Positions 8,965-17,238 of a stretch of 64,000 bases of DNA are shown here, in pieces; within the stretch, counting starts at the first letter, position 1, and the number at the start of each line of letters is the position of its first letter. The DNA is from a virus. Below the pieces are notes generated by a model. It ran no database searches and was not told the DNA's origin. It worked only from the letters and a program-made list of their open reading frames with translations. Where the stretch lies: IMG/VR virus record IMGVR_UViG_3300032516_000001, positions 124,001-188,000 of that record. One strand, given 5' to 3'. A program made the translations under genes and the position numbers.

Positions 8965-9675
8965 TCAGCCAAACACGCCTTGGAACAGGGTAGATCCCAT
9001 TCCTGGAAGAAGAATCGGATTATTACCAGCATCAAGTAAATCACCATAATTATCTGGTGACTCACCATACACCGTAGCCCCATCCGTTACATCGGTCACA
9101 GTTGCCGAAGCATCTTCTGCTACAATTGCTGAATCTGACGGGAAACTCGCGCTGATGCTGTTGAGCCAGCAAGCTTGATAAAATGTGATGAGTGCGAGAT
9201 TCCCAGAACCGTCACTAGCCGTTACTGGAGCTCCATAAATCTTAGTATCATTAGCATTCGTCACGAGTTCCGAAAACACTAATTCTGATTTGATATCAAA
9301 TGGCCATTTGTGTTGACGAAGACTTCTTACCAGACCATCAACACCACCACGATAACCAACTTCCTGAGCAATACCAGCGGTGTAGAGCAAAGTGCGGTTC
9401 AGGGTCAGCGTCATCGGCTCAGTGACACTGGGCACGAGTTCCTGAATCTTATCCCCGAAACCAACACCACGCACCGGATCGATTGTACGAGCTTCATTCC
9501 AGTCAAAAGTCGAAAGAACACCTATCTGTCTCTCAACTACTGGATCAGCACCCGGGTAGGGCTTGGAAATAACCCGGTTCTTCTGCGAAATCGCTACGCG
9601 CGTATTTGGTGAAGAACCACGCTGGTAGATGTAATTGTTTGCTGGAGCTGCCATATTTTCATAAGACACAAACAT
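8965..9675 (-). CDS. Probable tail tube protein
   Basis: The product has 236 aa from the first ATG, or 229 aa from the second at 9654 (MAAPANNYIYQ). Neither start has a convincing ribosome site. The protein is Thr/Ser/Gly-rich with few charged clusters, as expected for a beta-rich virion protein (PVRGVGFGDKIQELVPSVTE, then LTLNRTLLYTAG). It lies between the sheath module and the tape measure gene, and its size fits a myovirus tube monomer. The identification rests on size, composition and gene order, since no sequence signature is decisive. Confidence 0.65.
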   Translation of the reverse strand: MFVSYENMAAPANNYIYQRGSSPNTRVAISQKNRVISKPYPGADPVVERQIGVLSTFDWNEARTIDPVRGVGFGDKIQELVPSVTEPMTLTLNRTLLYTAGIAQEVGYRGGVDGLVRSLRQHKWPFDIKSELVFSELVTNANDTKIYGAPVTASDGSGNLALITFYQACWLNSISASFPSDSAIVAEDASATVTDVTDGATVYGESPDNYGDLLDAGNNPILLPGMGSTLFQGVFG

Positions 9676-9740
9676 TCAAAAATTAATTTATATGTAAATC
9701 AATAATATAATAAACTGATTATTTGAGTGTAATTTATCTT

Positions 9741-11345
9741 ATGCCAATTAGAACCAAGGAGGATAAAGAACAAAGAAAAATAATGGAAGCAAACAAAACT
9801 GAAGAGTATAGAATCTTTTATGGTAATAATCAAAACTTAATACAAGAATGCAAATTATGTCACGACAAAAAACCTCTAAATGAATTCGTTTCTAATTATT
9901 CATTCAGATTCAGATGTAAAAAATGTCACCGTACGAAAACATATAGATGGAGAAATGAGAATAAACCAGCCTTCATAGAAATCAGACAACGTAGAGGAAA
10001 AAGATCTGCAGCATTCATCAGATCATTAAAAGAAGGAAAATCTTGTTGTCAATGTGAAAAACCATTTCCTCCGCATGTTTTGGATTTCCATCATTTATTC
10101 GATAAAGAATGGACAATTTCTCAGCTATATGGGAAAAGTCATGATAGAATACTGAAAGAAATAGGAAAATGTCAATTATTATGTGCTAATTGTCATAGAG
10201 ATACGACTCAAAACGAAATTTCTAAGATACCTATTCTAAAAAACAGATATTATGCCTCTGCATTAACTGATACCGAGATTAATATAGGAGATGCAACCAA
10301 GTTATGTATAAAATGTAACAAAACTAAACATATTAATGACTTTACTTTATTAAAGATAGGTAAACGTTTCACATATTGTAGAATGTGCATGAGAGAATAT
10401 AATACTACCCTATCTAAAAACAGAAAAAACAGAGCAGCAAAAGAAACTGTTAGAAATGAAAAAGATATGGCAGTATGCGTAGATTGTGGTAATAAATTTC
10501 ATTATTGGATATTTGACACTGATCATATAGGAGAAGACAAAATTGGAAATATAAATATTCTACAAAACGGATCGATACATGAAGTCAAAGATGAATTGAA
10601 TAAATGCGACATAATTTGTGTTAATTGTCATAGAAAACGAACTTGGCAATGGAGGAAAAATTCAGAACCATGTATATGCGGGTTTAAACCAAGAAGTGCA
10701 TCAGAAAAATCAAAACACATTAAAGATTGTCCGCTCCAAGAAAAACCAATCATAAACGAGTCAGAAGTTGATACCTTCATACAAAAAATAGAATCATTCA
10801 GAACAAATAACTTAGAAGAATCTCATGCAATACTCGATAAATATCATTATGCTAAATTTGGTAGATCAGCCTACGTTGTATATAAAGCATTATATGATAA
10901 TGAAATAGTAGCTATCGTGAAATTCGCTACCCCAGTGAGAAAAGAAGTTGCCACGTCTTTAGGGTGGAATTACTCAGAAGTATTGGAGTTAGATAGATTT
11001 TGTATCCTGCCTAAATTTCAAGTAAAAAATTTAGCGTCTAAAGTTATGGCACAAGTGATAAAGTTAGTAAAATCAGATTTTCCGCATATAGTGTTATTAG
11101 TATCATTTGTCGATCCAGAACAGGGGCATATCGGGACTATATATAAAGCATCCAATTGGACATATATTGGAACTACGGCCAATTCCTATACGTATATAGA
11201 TGAAAAAGGCGACGAAATTAATAAAAAAACCATTTACAACAGAGCAATAAGTAATAACATGAAGGAGAAAGAATATGCAGAGAAAATGAATTTGTCGAAA
11301 GTAAAAATAGGAGTAAAGGATAAATATGGGTACGAACTTAATTGA
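9741..11345 (+). CDS. HNH endonuclease fused to a Mom-like acyltransferase domain
   Basis: The product has 534 aa from ATG 9741; an in-frame TTG at 9723 is less likely. In numbering that counts from that TTG, CxxC zinc knuckles are followed by HNH core 1 (107-160: CCQCEKPF, DFHH, CANCHR), more knuckles, HNH core 2 (250-305: CVDCG, DTDH, CVNCHRKRT) and a C-terminal domain (365-510). That last domain has YHYAKFGR, LELDRFC, SFVDPEQGHIGTIYKASNW and GTTANSY. The pattern resembles phage Mu Mom-type adenine-modification proteins of the GNAT fold. The gene is on the opposite strand to the tail genes around it. It shares its last domain with the 39244-40818 protein. What the acyltransferase domain modifies is unknown. 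Confidence 0.75.
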   Translation: MPIRTKEDKEQRKIMEANKTEEYRIFYGNNQNLIQECKLCHDKKPLNEFVSNYSFRFRCKKCHRTKTYRWRNENKPAFIEIRQRRGKRSAAFIRSLKEGKSCCQCEKPFPPHVLDFHHLFDKEWTISQLYGKSHDRILKEIGKCQLLCANCHRDTTQNEISKIPILKNRYYASALTDTEINIGDATKLCIKCNKTKHINDFTLLKIGKRFTYCRMCMREYNTTLSKNRKNRAAKETVRNEKDMAVCVDCGNKFHYWIFDTDHIGEDKIGNINILQNGSIHEVKDELNKCDIICVNCHRKRTWQWRKNSEPCICGFKPRSASEKSKHIKDCPLQEKPIINESEVDTFIQKIESFRTNNLEESHAILDKYHYAKFGRSAYVVYKALYDNEIVAIVKFATPVRKEVATSLGWNYSEVLELDRFCILPKFQVKNLASKVMAQVIKLVKSDFPHIVLLVSFVDPEQGHIGTIYKASNWTYIGTTANSYTYIDEKGDEINKKTIYNRAISNNMKEKEYAEKMNLSKVKIGVKDKYGYELN

Positions 11346-11646
11346 AGTCACGAATAACTATGCCGAACTTCGTAAAAGACAAATATTACGACGACGGTTC
11401 GAAACACGAGAATTCATTATAAGTCTTAAACAACAACCATGTACTGATTGTGGCGGTACATTCCATTACTGTCAAATGGATTTTGTTGCTAAAAATGGCA
11501 ATGAACCATTCAAAATAAGCAATTTTCTCAATAGGTCGAGAAAACGTATAATACTAGAAATTAATAAACGTGATTTGGTTTGCGCGAATTGCGGCAGGCT
11601 TCGAACCTGGAATACGCAACGAGCTAAAAGATCGGGGCCTACTTAA
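11326..11646 (+). CDS. Degenerate HNH protein, probably inactive
   Basis: This 106-aa frame overlaps the end of the preceding gene by 20 bp. It clearly belongs to the HNH family of this phage (PCTDCGGTFHYCQMDF, then INKRDLVCANCGRLRT), but the key positions are altered. The expected D-H after MDF is VAK, and the final His of CANCHR is Gly (CANCGR). Without both histidines it should not cut DNA. It could be a decaying copy or a DNA-binding remnant. The reading frame is intact, so it is listed as a CDS. Confidence 0.6.
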   Translation: MGTNLIEVTNNYAELRKRQILRRRFETREFIISLKQQPCTDCGGTFHYCQMDFVAKNGNEPFKISNFLNRSRKRIILEINKRDLVCANCGRLRTWNTQRAKRSGPT

Positions 11647-11956
11647 TGATTCTAGCTGCTATGCGACGAAGAGTGGAAGCCGTCTTTTCTTCGGTTCCAG
11701 TTTCTTTTTCAAATTTAGTCTTGGACTCTGAAACTTCTTCTTCCGATTCAGTAGCCTTTTGGGCCCACTGTGATCCATCAGGCATTTCAAAAACCGCAGA
11801 TTTGTAACCTTGAATAGTCAAATATCCTGAAAACTCAGATTCCCTAACCACCTTCTCCGGGATTTCTTTTATTCCCCAATTCCCGTCCGGTTGTAAATAA
11901 AATCCGGTGCCTTTAGATAAACTTGGATCCGCAGCATAAGCACCAGCGTTTCTCAT
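11639..11956 (-). CDS. Small tail-module protein ending in an IAARI helix
   Basis: This 105-aa protein has a folded-looking first half (GTGFYLQPDGNWGIKEIP) and an acidic, flexible second half that ends in STLRRIAARIIK. That short amphipathic tail recurs at the ends of several other proteins here. The gene follows the collagen-like gene, with a GC-rich hairpin between them. It converges with the degenerate HNH gene, whose last eight bases it overlaps. Function is unknown; a minor virion component is plausible from position. Confidence 0.55.
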   Translation of the reverse strand: MRNAGAYAADPSLSKGTGFYLQPDGNWGIKEIPEKVVRESEFSGYLTIQGYKSAVFEMPDGSQWAQKATESEEEVSESKTKFEKETGTEEKTASTLRRIAARIIK

Positions 11957-11968
11957 ATTAAATACCTT

Positions 11969-12003
11969 TTTCCCCTGGCCACAGATGAAGTAGCCAGGGG
12001 AAA
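11969..12003 (-). terminator. Hairpin after the collagen-like gene
   Basis: TTTCCCCTGGC at 11969-11979 pairs exactly with GCCAGGGGAAA at 11993-12003 (11-bp stem, 13-nt loop). It lies just downstream of the collagen-like stop codon on the minus strand. It could attenuate or terminate transcription or protect the 3' end of the transcript. The U-tract is weak in both directions, so the terminator call is tentative. Confidence 0.45.
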
Positions 12004-12024
12004 TATTGATTCATCAGTATCTGT

Positions 12025-12597
12025 TTATGGTCCAGGACCAGTGGGTCCAGTAGCGCCCGCAGGACCAGTTGCTCCAGTAGCGCCCTCAGGACCAGTGGGT
12101 CCAGTAGCTCCAGTAGCGCCCTCAGGACCAGTGGGTCCAGTTGCTCCAGTAGCGCCCTCAGGACCAGTGGGTCCAGTAGCTCCGGTGACGCCCGCAGCTC
12201 CCTCAGGACCAGTGGGTCCAGTAGCTCCGGTGACGCCCGCAGCTCCCTCAGGACCAGTGGGTCCAGTGACGCCTTGAACACCAGTGGCGCCTTGAACACC
12301 AGTGGCGCCTTGAACACCAGTGGCGCCCTGTGGCCCTGTGGCACCCATCGCTATTACTGTTAGCGCACCAGTATTATATTCAGGATCTCCAGTCCATTTA
12401 TAGATGAGCCCAGTTGTTAACCGCTGAGCTTCAAGACTTGTGAATTGCGCCCCAGTACAAACAGTTAGCTCGCTAGTTATGTCGAAAGCCGGACCACGAG
12501 CCGGCGGAGCGGAACTCTTCGGAATTGTTCGGGCAGGGTGACCGGCAGCCATTGTTATGGCACTACCAACGGTGTTGTACACATAAAGTGGTGGCAT
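12025..12597 (-). CDS. Collagen-like virion protein
   Basis: The product has 190 aa. About 85 N-terminal residues form a globular-looking head, and these are followed by 35 uninterrupted Gly-X-Y triplets ([12 protein letters not shown] style), ending in GPTGPGP. Collagen-like repeats form trimeric rods, and in phages they occur in tail fibres and decoration proteins. The repeats lie at the C-terminus with no distal binding domain, so the rod would be a tip or linker. It is surrounded by tail genes and is probably a virion component. Other long frames across the repeat DNA are by-products of the 9-nt periodicity. Confidence 0.8.
   Translation of the reverse strand: MPPLYVYNTVGSAITMAAGHPARTIPKSSAPPARGPAFDITSELTVCTGAQFTSLEAQRLTTGLIYKWTGDPEYNTGALTVIAMGATGPQGATGVQGATGVQGATGVQGVTGPTGPEGAAGVTGATGPTGPEGAAGVTGATGPTGPEGATGATGPTGPEGATGATGPTGPEGATGATGPAGATGPTGPGP
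12028..12345. repeat. GC-rich 9-nt periodic repeats encoding Gly-X-Y
   Basis: The 3' part of the collagen-like gene is a hierarchical repeat. The basic unit is nine bases (one triplet), arranged in 36- to 45-nt higher-order units such as [12 protein letters not shown] and [15 protein letters not shown]. The stretch is much richer in GC than the flanking genes. Such arrays change length by slippage or recombination. Confidence 0.85.
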
Positions 12598-12621
12598 TGT
12601 AGTTCTCCCTATCCCTACCTA

Positions 12622-13047
12622 TTAGGTCAAGGCTCCCATGGCATTGTGCCAAGCTACCCCATCTGAATAATTGTAGGCATTATCATCTGTATTCCAGATT
12701 CCAGCGCCTACGGGATAGAGATTTGCATTTGGCCGAGACACATCGTCGTATTCCTCTGGCTTTAGGTACATCAGGGCTGTTATCAGCCCTGCAGCCACGA
12801 GTCTACGGATGGCACCGTTCTCATATGAAATCAGAGATTTCGAGGAAGCGGTGACATCAATATATCCGGCAGTCAATGGAGGAGCAGGAGGTGATGGTAG
12901 GTACCTCGGGACGTACACCGGCACTTTCCGATATTGGTATTCATAACCAACATCAAGATCCGGTACTAATACCGGACCGGTGTTTACACGACCGTCCTGG
13001 AGGAGCCCAGTGTGTGTGAGCCGAATGTAAAGACGCGGTGTTGCCAC
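12622..13047 (-). CDS. Virion-module protein of unknown function (GTG start)
   Basis: This 141-aa protein has a Pro-rich middle (RYLPSPPAPPLTAG) and many aromatic residues. The start is GTG at 13047 with AGGG seven bases upstream, and no suitable ATG is nearby. It lies directly upstream of the collagen-like gene in the same transcriptional direction, so the two may form one structure such as a fibre and its adaptor. No family was recognised. Confidence 0.6.
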   Translation of the reverse strand: MATPRLYIRLTHTGLLQDGRVNTGPVLVPDLDVGYEYQYRKVPVYVPRYLPSPPAPPLTAGYIDVTASSKSLISYENGAIRRLVAAGLITALMYLKPEEYDDVSRPNANLYPVGAGIWNTDDNAYNYSDGVAWHNAMGALT

Positions 13048-13078
13048 GGTTAAACCCTATTGTCTGGTTAGTTTGCGT

Positions 13079-13594
13079 TTACTTGTCGTAGTCGTATCGT
13101 CTCGGATGATTCTTCAAGTTTTTGCGCTCGAAATAGTACGTGCTATTTTTGCTCTGATCCTTGTAAATAGCAGCAACAGCTTTTTCAATCTGCTCGAGCG
13201 GCTTATCTAAATCGGCTGTAGTGTCAACCTCTGCGAATACCCCAGCCATCTTCTGTACTATGGTAGCTATATGGGGACGTACTGCAGCATTCTGAGGACG
13301 TGCGGCAAGCTTATGAATTGTTTCGACACCCTCGAGAATTTTAATGATTCTCTGATAATTCTTTAAGGGGATCTTAGCGGCGCTCTTCAATTTACTAATC
13401 TGATCGCCAATAAATTCAATATCGTCTTTCATAGACTTTTCGCCCCATGATCCTTTGGTGTCTTCTCGCGCCTGCTCCCCAAGCTGCTTTGCCTGTTCCT
13501 GTAAATCAGTAACTATCTGTTTGACGGCCTCATCATGGGGGTCCGTCTCAGCCAGCCGCTTGGAGGTTGCAATCAAGTTTTTGAGCGCGTCCAT
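13079..13594 (-). CDS. Helical protein of unknown function
   Basis: From ATG 13594 (preceded by GAGGA) the product has 171 aa; a GTG at 13603 is an alternative start. It is almost entirely predicted helix, rich in Lys, Glu, Gln and Ala (VTDLQEQAKQLGEQARED), with a basic, tyrosine-rich tail (KNHPRRYDYDK). It sits between the AAA+ ATPase gene and the small structural genes. No family was recognised. Confidence 0.6.
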   Translation of the reverse strand: MDALKNLIATSKRLAETDPHDEAVKQIVTDLQEQAKQLGEQAREDTKGSWGEKSMKDDIEFIGDQISKLKSAAKIPLKNYQRIIKILEGVETIHKLAARPQNAAVRPHIATIVQKMAGVFAEVDTTADLDKPLEQIEKAVAAIYKDQSKNSTYYFERKNLKNHPRRYDYDK

Positions 13595-13636
13595 TTGTAC
13601 CACTGTCCTCTTCTATGGCCCGGCATGAAGGGTCTA

Positions 13637-15124
13637 TTACTGTGATACTAATCTAACATTAGCATCCACATTAACATCGTGATGTTTCTTGACCTTTTTT
13701 CCGATGTTGTAGTTACGCATGACCTGTTCTGAAGCAGACATTAAATCGTCGGAATCAAAGGTTGCTCTATTCTTAGTGACCCTACCATTTGCTACCGCAT
13801 GAATAACTGTGCATTTAACCAATTCTTTTATATAATCTCCTGTAAATCCTTCTGTAATTTCTATCATATTATTCCAAGTATCCTTGGTTATGGACGAATC
13901 TGGAAATGCATTAACGGCCTTAAAGAATGATTGTATCATTTTGGCCCTGTCCTCAACATCAGGATAGGGAATCTCAACCTTTAGATTGAATCTCCCGGGT
14001 CTATTGATAAGGGCTTCATCCATTGAAGCCACGTTATTCGTAGATGCTAATATGACAACCCCAGCGTTAAGTTGGGTCCCGTCCAATTGAGTTAAAAATT
14101 CATTTAAAACCTGGCTAAACCCACCAAGTCCAGACCTGTCCTGCCCGAATAAATCCATATCCTCGATAAATACTATGGTGGGGGCCAGAGTCCTGGCGGC
14201 TTCAAATAATGAGGTGACATCCTCCGGACATCCTATGGATTTACCAGTACACCAGACCCTGGTTACTTCATTCGATAACTCATTTGATATGGCCCTAAAC
14301 ATGGTAGTTTTGGCCATTCCAGGAGGGGATATTAATATGACATTACGATTTGGACACATTCCGATTGAAGCCAAAGCCTCAATATTTTTGAGAATGCCTA
14401 CTGAGTTGTCCCTGATAATATTTTTGATATTATCCTTCAATATGACATCGTTCCAATTTGTAGACGTTATTTTAATAAAATCCAGTCTTCCTTTATCAAA
14501 CATTAGACATTTTTTGTAATAAATGTCGTTAAGTCGAATTGATGCCTCGAGATCCTGGATGAATTTTTCGGCTATTGTTTGATACTTTGGATTGGATCGT
14601 ATCGATATAGTACAAATTCTCTCATAAAAACAAAAATCGAAGAACACTACTAATGGGATATTCTCAGACTTGCTCTTGATGAAAAATGTTCCATGAATTG
14701 GAAGTGTGACCTCCATCCCAAGATCTATTGATACCTGCTCATATTCAATCTTGATCTTATAATCATCCAAAAGATAATCTCTATGTTTGTATGTCTGTAA
14801 AAATGGATGTATTTCATACTGGGCTTCTGGACCACCATATTGAGTAAATAATTTGGAAAATGCCCAAGCATTCAGATTACGGGCAAAAGATGGATATGAT
14901 CTATTGATATTTATAGCTGTATGATATTCACATCCGAGCCATTTCTCCTGAATATCAGCTGATGGATTCTTAGGTAGAATATCTCCAAGTTTTCTTAACT
15001 GTTCCTCTTTGGAAAAGAATGAATCGATAAAGTAGTTAATCGCTCCAGAAATTTGAATTGGTATACCGTATTGTTCAGGGGACAATCCTTTAAGATATGC
15101 CGCAGTTCTATGTATAATACCCAT
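13637..15124 (-). CDS. AAA+ ATPase with an altered Walker A
   Basis: In this 495-aa protein residues 1-240 form a mixed N-terminal domain without a recognised fold, and 255-480 are an AAA+ module. The module has Walker A SPPGMAKTT (266-274), Walker B TIVFIEDMD (316-324), sensor 1 STNN (361-364) and an arginine-finger region INRPGRF (373-379). The arrangement resembles FtsH/BCS1-type ATPases. The last Gly of the usual GPPGxGKT loop is Ala, which is unusual but need not abolish ATP binding. No protease or helicase domain is attached. Sitting among tail genes, it may remodel proteins during virion assembly or act on the host. Confidence 0.8.
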   Translation of the reverse strand: MGIIHRTAAYLKGLSPEQYGIPIQISGAINYFIDSFFSKEEQLRKLGDILPKNPSADIQEKWLGCEYHTAININRSYPSFARNLNAWAFSKLFTQYGGPEAQYEIHPFLQTYKHRDYLLDDYKIKIEYEQVSIDLGMEVTLPIHGTFFIKSKSENIPLVVFFDFCFYERICTISIRSNPKYQTIAEKFIQDLEASIRLNDIYYKKCLMFDKGRLDFIKITSTNWNDVILKDNIKNIIRDNSVGILKNIEALASIGMCPNRNVILISPPGMAKTTMFRAISNELSNEVTRVWCTGKSIGCPEDVTSLFEAARTLAPTIVFIEDMDLFGQDRSGLGGFSQVLNEFLTQLDGTQLNAGVVILASTNNVASMDEALINRPGRFNLKVEIPYPDVEDRAKMIQSFFKAVNAFPDSSITKDTWNNMIEITEGFTGDYIKELVKCTVIHAVANGRVTKNRATFDSDDLMSASEQVMRNYNIGKKVKKHHDVNVDANVRLVSQ

Positions 15125-15188
15125 GTCTAACTCATACCAAAGGAAGTTTATTATCGTAAATTTATTTTCAAAGAAAGTATTTAATTTT

Positions 15189-15506
15189 ATGACACACCAA
15201 ATCGCGTCGAAATTCTATAGACTAAAGATGACGGATGATATCCATAATCTGATATTGAGCATTCCATTTAGAAATTTAGAAGAGATAACCGTAAGAGAAC
15301 AAGTATACCGCGCCTATGGAGAGATTCAAGTTGGGTCTAAATATCATCCTGTCGATGTCAGAATTTGGTTACAAGACGGGGCTCCTAAGCTTGAAATTAA
15401 ATCTAAGCAGGCCCAAATCTATGCCGTATATCCATTCAACACCAGAAATGAGCAAGAGGAAGCTAAAAATGACCTGAATAATCTGTTGTTAAAATGGTGG
15501 AACTAG
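15189..15506 (+). CDS. Hypothetical protein
   Basis: This plus-strand gene is divergent from the AAA+ gene. The frame opens at 15123; ATG 15189 (preceded by AAAGAAAG) is the most reasonable start and gives about 105 aa, and ATG 15228 (MTDDIHNL) is also possible. The C-terminal two-thirds look like a small alpha/beta domain (YHPVDVRIWLQDG, KLEIKSKQAQIYAVYPF). It is followed at once by a broken small cysteine-rich gene. Function is unknown. Confidence 0.5.
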   Translation: MTHQIASKFYRLKMTDDIHNLILSIPFRNLEEITVREQVYRAYGEIQVGSKYHPVDVRIWLQDGAPKLEIKSKQAQIYAVYPFNTRNEQEEAKNDLNNLLLKWWN

Positions 15507-15707
15507 ATGCGCATAGAATGTGCCTGTTACATGTGCTATAACAATCCGACCCGTTGATTTAAGCTTAGAAATAATACTGAGCTGGAGCCAAGAATTTCTG
15601 CCGCCTGTGAAAAACATTTCCGTTATATGACGGAATATACAGTATTCGACACTTATGAAGAACTAACTTCGAATGAAATTGAAGTCCTTAAAATCATGCA
15701 TTACTAA
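15507..15707 (+). pseudogene. Small CxxC protein interrupted by TGA
   Basis: A 67-codon frame starts at the ATG right after the upstream stop codon and ends at TAA 15705-15707, but has an in-frame TGA at 15555-15557 (codon 17). The part before the stop (IECACYMCYNNPTR) and the part after it (CEKHFR ... SNEIEVLKIMHY) together match the layout of the small cysteine-rich proteins at 34808-36566. All of these end in a similar E-x-x-V-x-x-V/I-M tail. TGA serves as a normal stop elsewhere here. This is most likely a nonsense-mutated copy; read-through or a sequencing error cannot be excluded. Confidence 0.6.
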
Positions 15708-15751
15708 ATATTCAGATGAAATTTTTATAATACCGTGCAAATTGCCTAAAT

Positions 15752-16405
15752 TCAATCTCTAGGATCACATTTCTTAGTTTTTGGTAGCGGAACAACTGCT
15801 GGGGCGGGCCATTGGGGGTCAAAATAAAAAATAACAACTTGATATTTAACCATCTTCACACTATCGATCCCGCCACAATTTGAATCATAAACTGTGTCAA
15901 ATTTATAATAGTCAGTTATTTGTGTGCCACAAAGTCCGTTAATTTGGGCGGATTCAACGCATCTGCCCTGGTTACAAAACCCAGTTTTTACTACCCATTC
16001 ATCACGGCCATCATCGTTCACATCAATTACCTTAATTACAACACCTTCTGAATCAGCATCTAAAACTATCTTTCCATTTCGAACAATATAGACTCGAGTC
16101 TTGCCGTAATTATTGTAATGGGCTGAAGAACAATCCACAAAATGGACTGTGTAGAGTTGCTCCTTTCTACCCTTTTCGGTAAATGATCCATTAGCAATAC
16201 TGGAAACATGTGGTACGGATCCATTATAGTCTGTACACTTAACCTGGTGCTTTCCAAGAATTTTAGATAATATAACTGATTCCTCAATTTTCGAGGGTAT
16301 GACAGGTTCCATGTATGGTTGATAAATTGTAACTGGTTTGTATGATTCGGATTTTGTTAACGGAGCGAATAGTATAGATACAGCAGCTAACAAACCTGTG
16401 ATCAT
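15752..16405 (-). CDS. Secreted protein with signal peptide
   Basis: The 217-aa product begins with a hydrophobic signal sequence (MITGLLAAVSILFAP) followed by an exported, cysteine-containing domain. It has a calcium-loop-like segment DVNDDGRDEW near residue 132, as in FG-GAP or EF-hand-like repeats, and a Pro-rich C-terminus. It probably acts in the host periplasm or at the cell surface. No enzymatic motif is visible and the role is unknown. It lies in the same direction as the tail genes. Confidence 0.6.
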   Translation of the reverse strand: MITGLLAAVSILFAPLTKSESYKPVTIYQPYMEPVIPSKIEESVILSKILGKHQVKCTDYNGSVPHVSSIANGSFTEKGRKEQLYTVHFVDCSSAHYNNYGKTRVYIVRNGKIVLDADSEGVVIKVIDVNDDGRDEWVVKTGFCNQGRCVESAQINGLCGTQITDYYKFDTVYDSNCGGIDSVKMVKYQVVIFYFDPQWPAPAVVPLPKTKKCDPRD

Positions 16406-16434
16406 ATCATATTATACATAGAAAATCTTTGAAT

Positions 16435-17163
16435 TTACGATACTTTCAGCTTCAATACTCCATCCACAACTGAGTGGCTATTGGCTCTTACCCAATCAAA
16501 AAATGCCCCTTCATTTATTTTGTTTTTATTCATGAACGGGCCTAATTTAACCCAAGCAGCATTTTCGACAGCTTTGCTTGCTGGTTCGAATATTTTTGTA
16601 ATAGGATCAAAATCTTTAACACCCATGCTAGAAGCTATTTCGTCCCATCTCTGATCATTGGCCAGACTTTCGAATTTATCGTTTTTATTCTTATTGGTCA
16701 ACACCAGGGTTTTGAACACTGCACCGTTCAAATTGGTGGTGACATCCATGTGTACTTCGGTCAATTCAGGATTAGAGAAATGCATCTCAATGCTAAGTGA
16801 TTCCTCTTGTTTTACATCATTATATTCATACTTGTCTATATTATATCTAATATTATCGACGGTTCCTGTATTAGGAACAAACTGTAATTTTCCACCCATT
16901 TTCTTCAATATTGCGAATTCATCTATGGCTTCATTTAGATCTTTATATTGAATACCATTCATCTTCGGTTTCATTGATGGATCAACATCAACATCGGTAA
17001 CTTCTAATTCATATCCCTTTTCTATTTCTCCTTTGTAATTATTGGTACCCGGAACTTGACGCATAAATGGTGGATATATTCCTTTATCGTTGAAAGCTTT
17101 GTCTATCATGAGCAACGTATCGCTGCGAACAGCTACCCGGGCAGCAATCTGTAGAAAATTCAT
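16435..17163 (-). CDS. Unknown protein with an N-terminal IAARV helix
   Basis: From ATG 17163 the product has 242 aa; a TTG at 17181 would add six residues. It begins MNFLQIAARVAVRSD, a short amphipathic helix similar to those at the ends of other proteins here. The body is mixed alpha/beta with a beta-rich middle (EESLSIEMHFSNPELTEVHM). A compact 75-bp region separates it from a divergent HNH gene. No family was recognised. Confidence 0.55.
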   Translation of the reverse strand: MNFLQIAARVAVRSDTLLMIDKAFNDKGIYPPFMRQVPGTNNYKGEIEKGYELEVTDVDVDPSMKPKMNGIQYKDLNEAIDEFAILKKMGGKLQFVPNTGTVDNIRYNIDKYEYNDVKQEESLSIEMHFSNPELTEVHMDVTTNLNGAVFKTLVLTNKNKNDKFESLANDQRWDEIASSMGVKDFDPITKIFEPASKAVENAAWVKLGPFMNKNKINEGAFFDWVRANSHSVVDGVLKLKVS

Positions 17164-17238
17164 AATAATATGATCAAACAAATGGTTTAATACTTCATTT
17201 TATATTACAAATGATGTATTCAAGTGGTAAAGTAAATT

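Noticed and set aside
11958-12344. Long minus- and plus-strand frames across the collagen repeat DNA
   Set aside because: The 9-nt periodic, GC-rich repeat opens all frames; only the 12025-12597 frame has a non-repeat N-terminal domain and a plausible start.
15555-15557. Genome-wide TGA recoding
   Set aside because: TGA ends several clear genes here (tail tube, HNH at 17239 and HNH at 27046) and no other gene needs TGA read as an amino acid.
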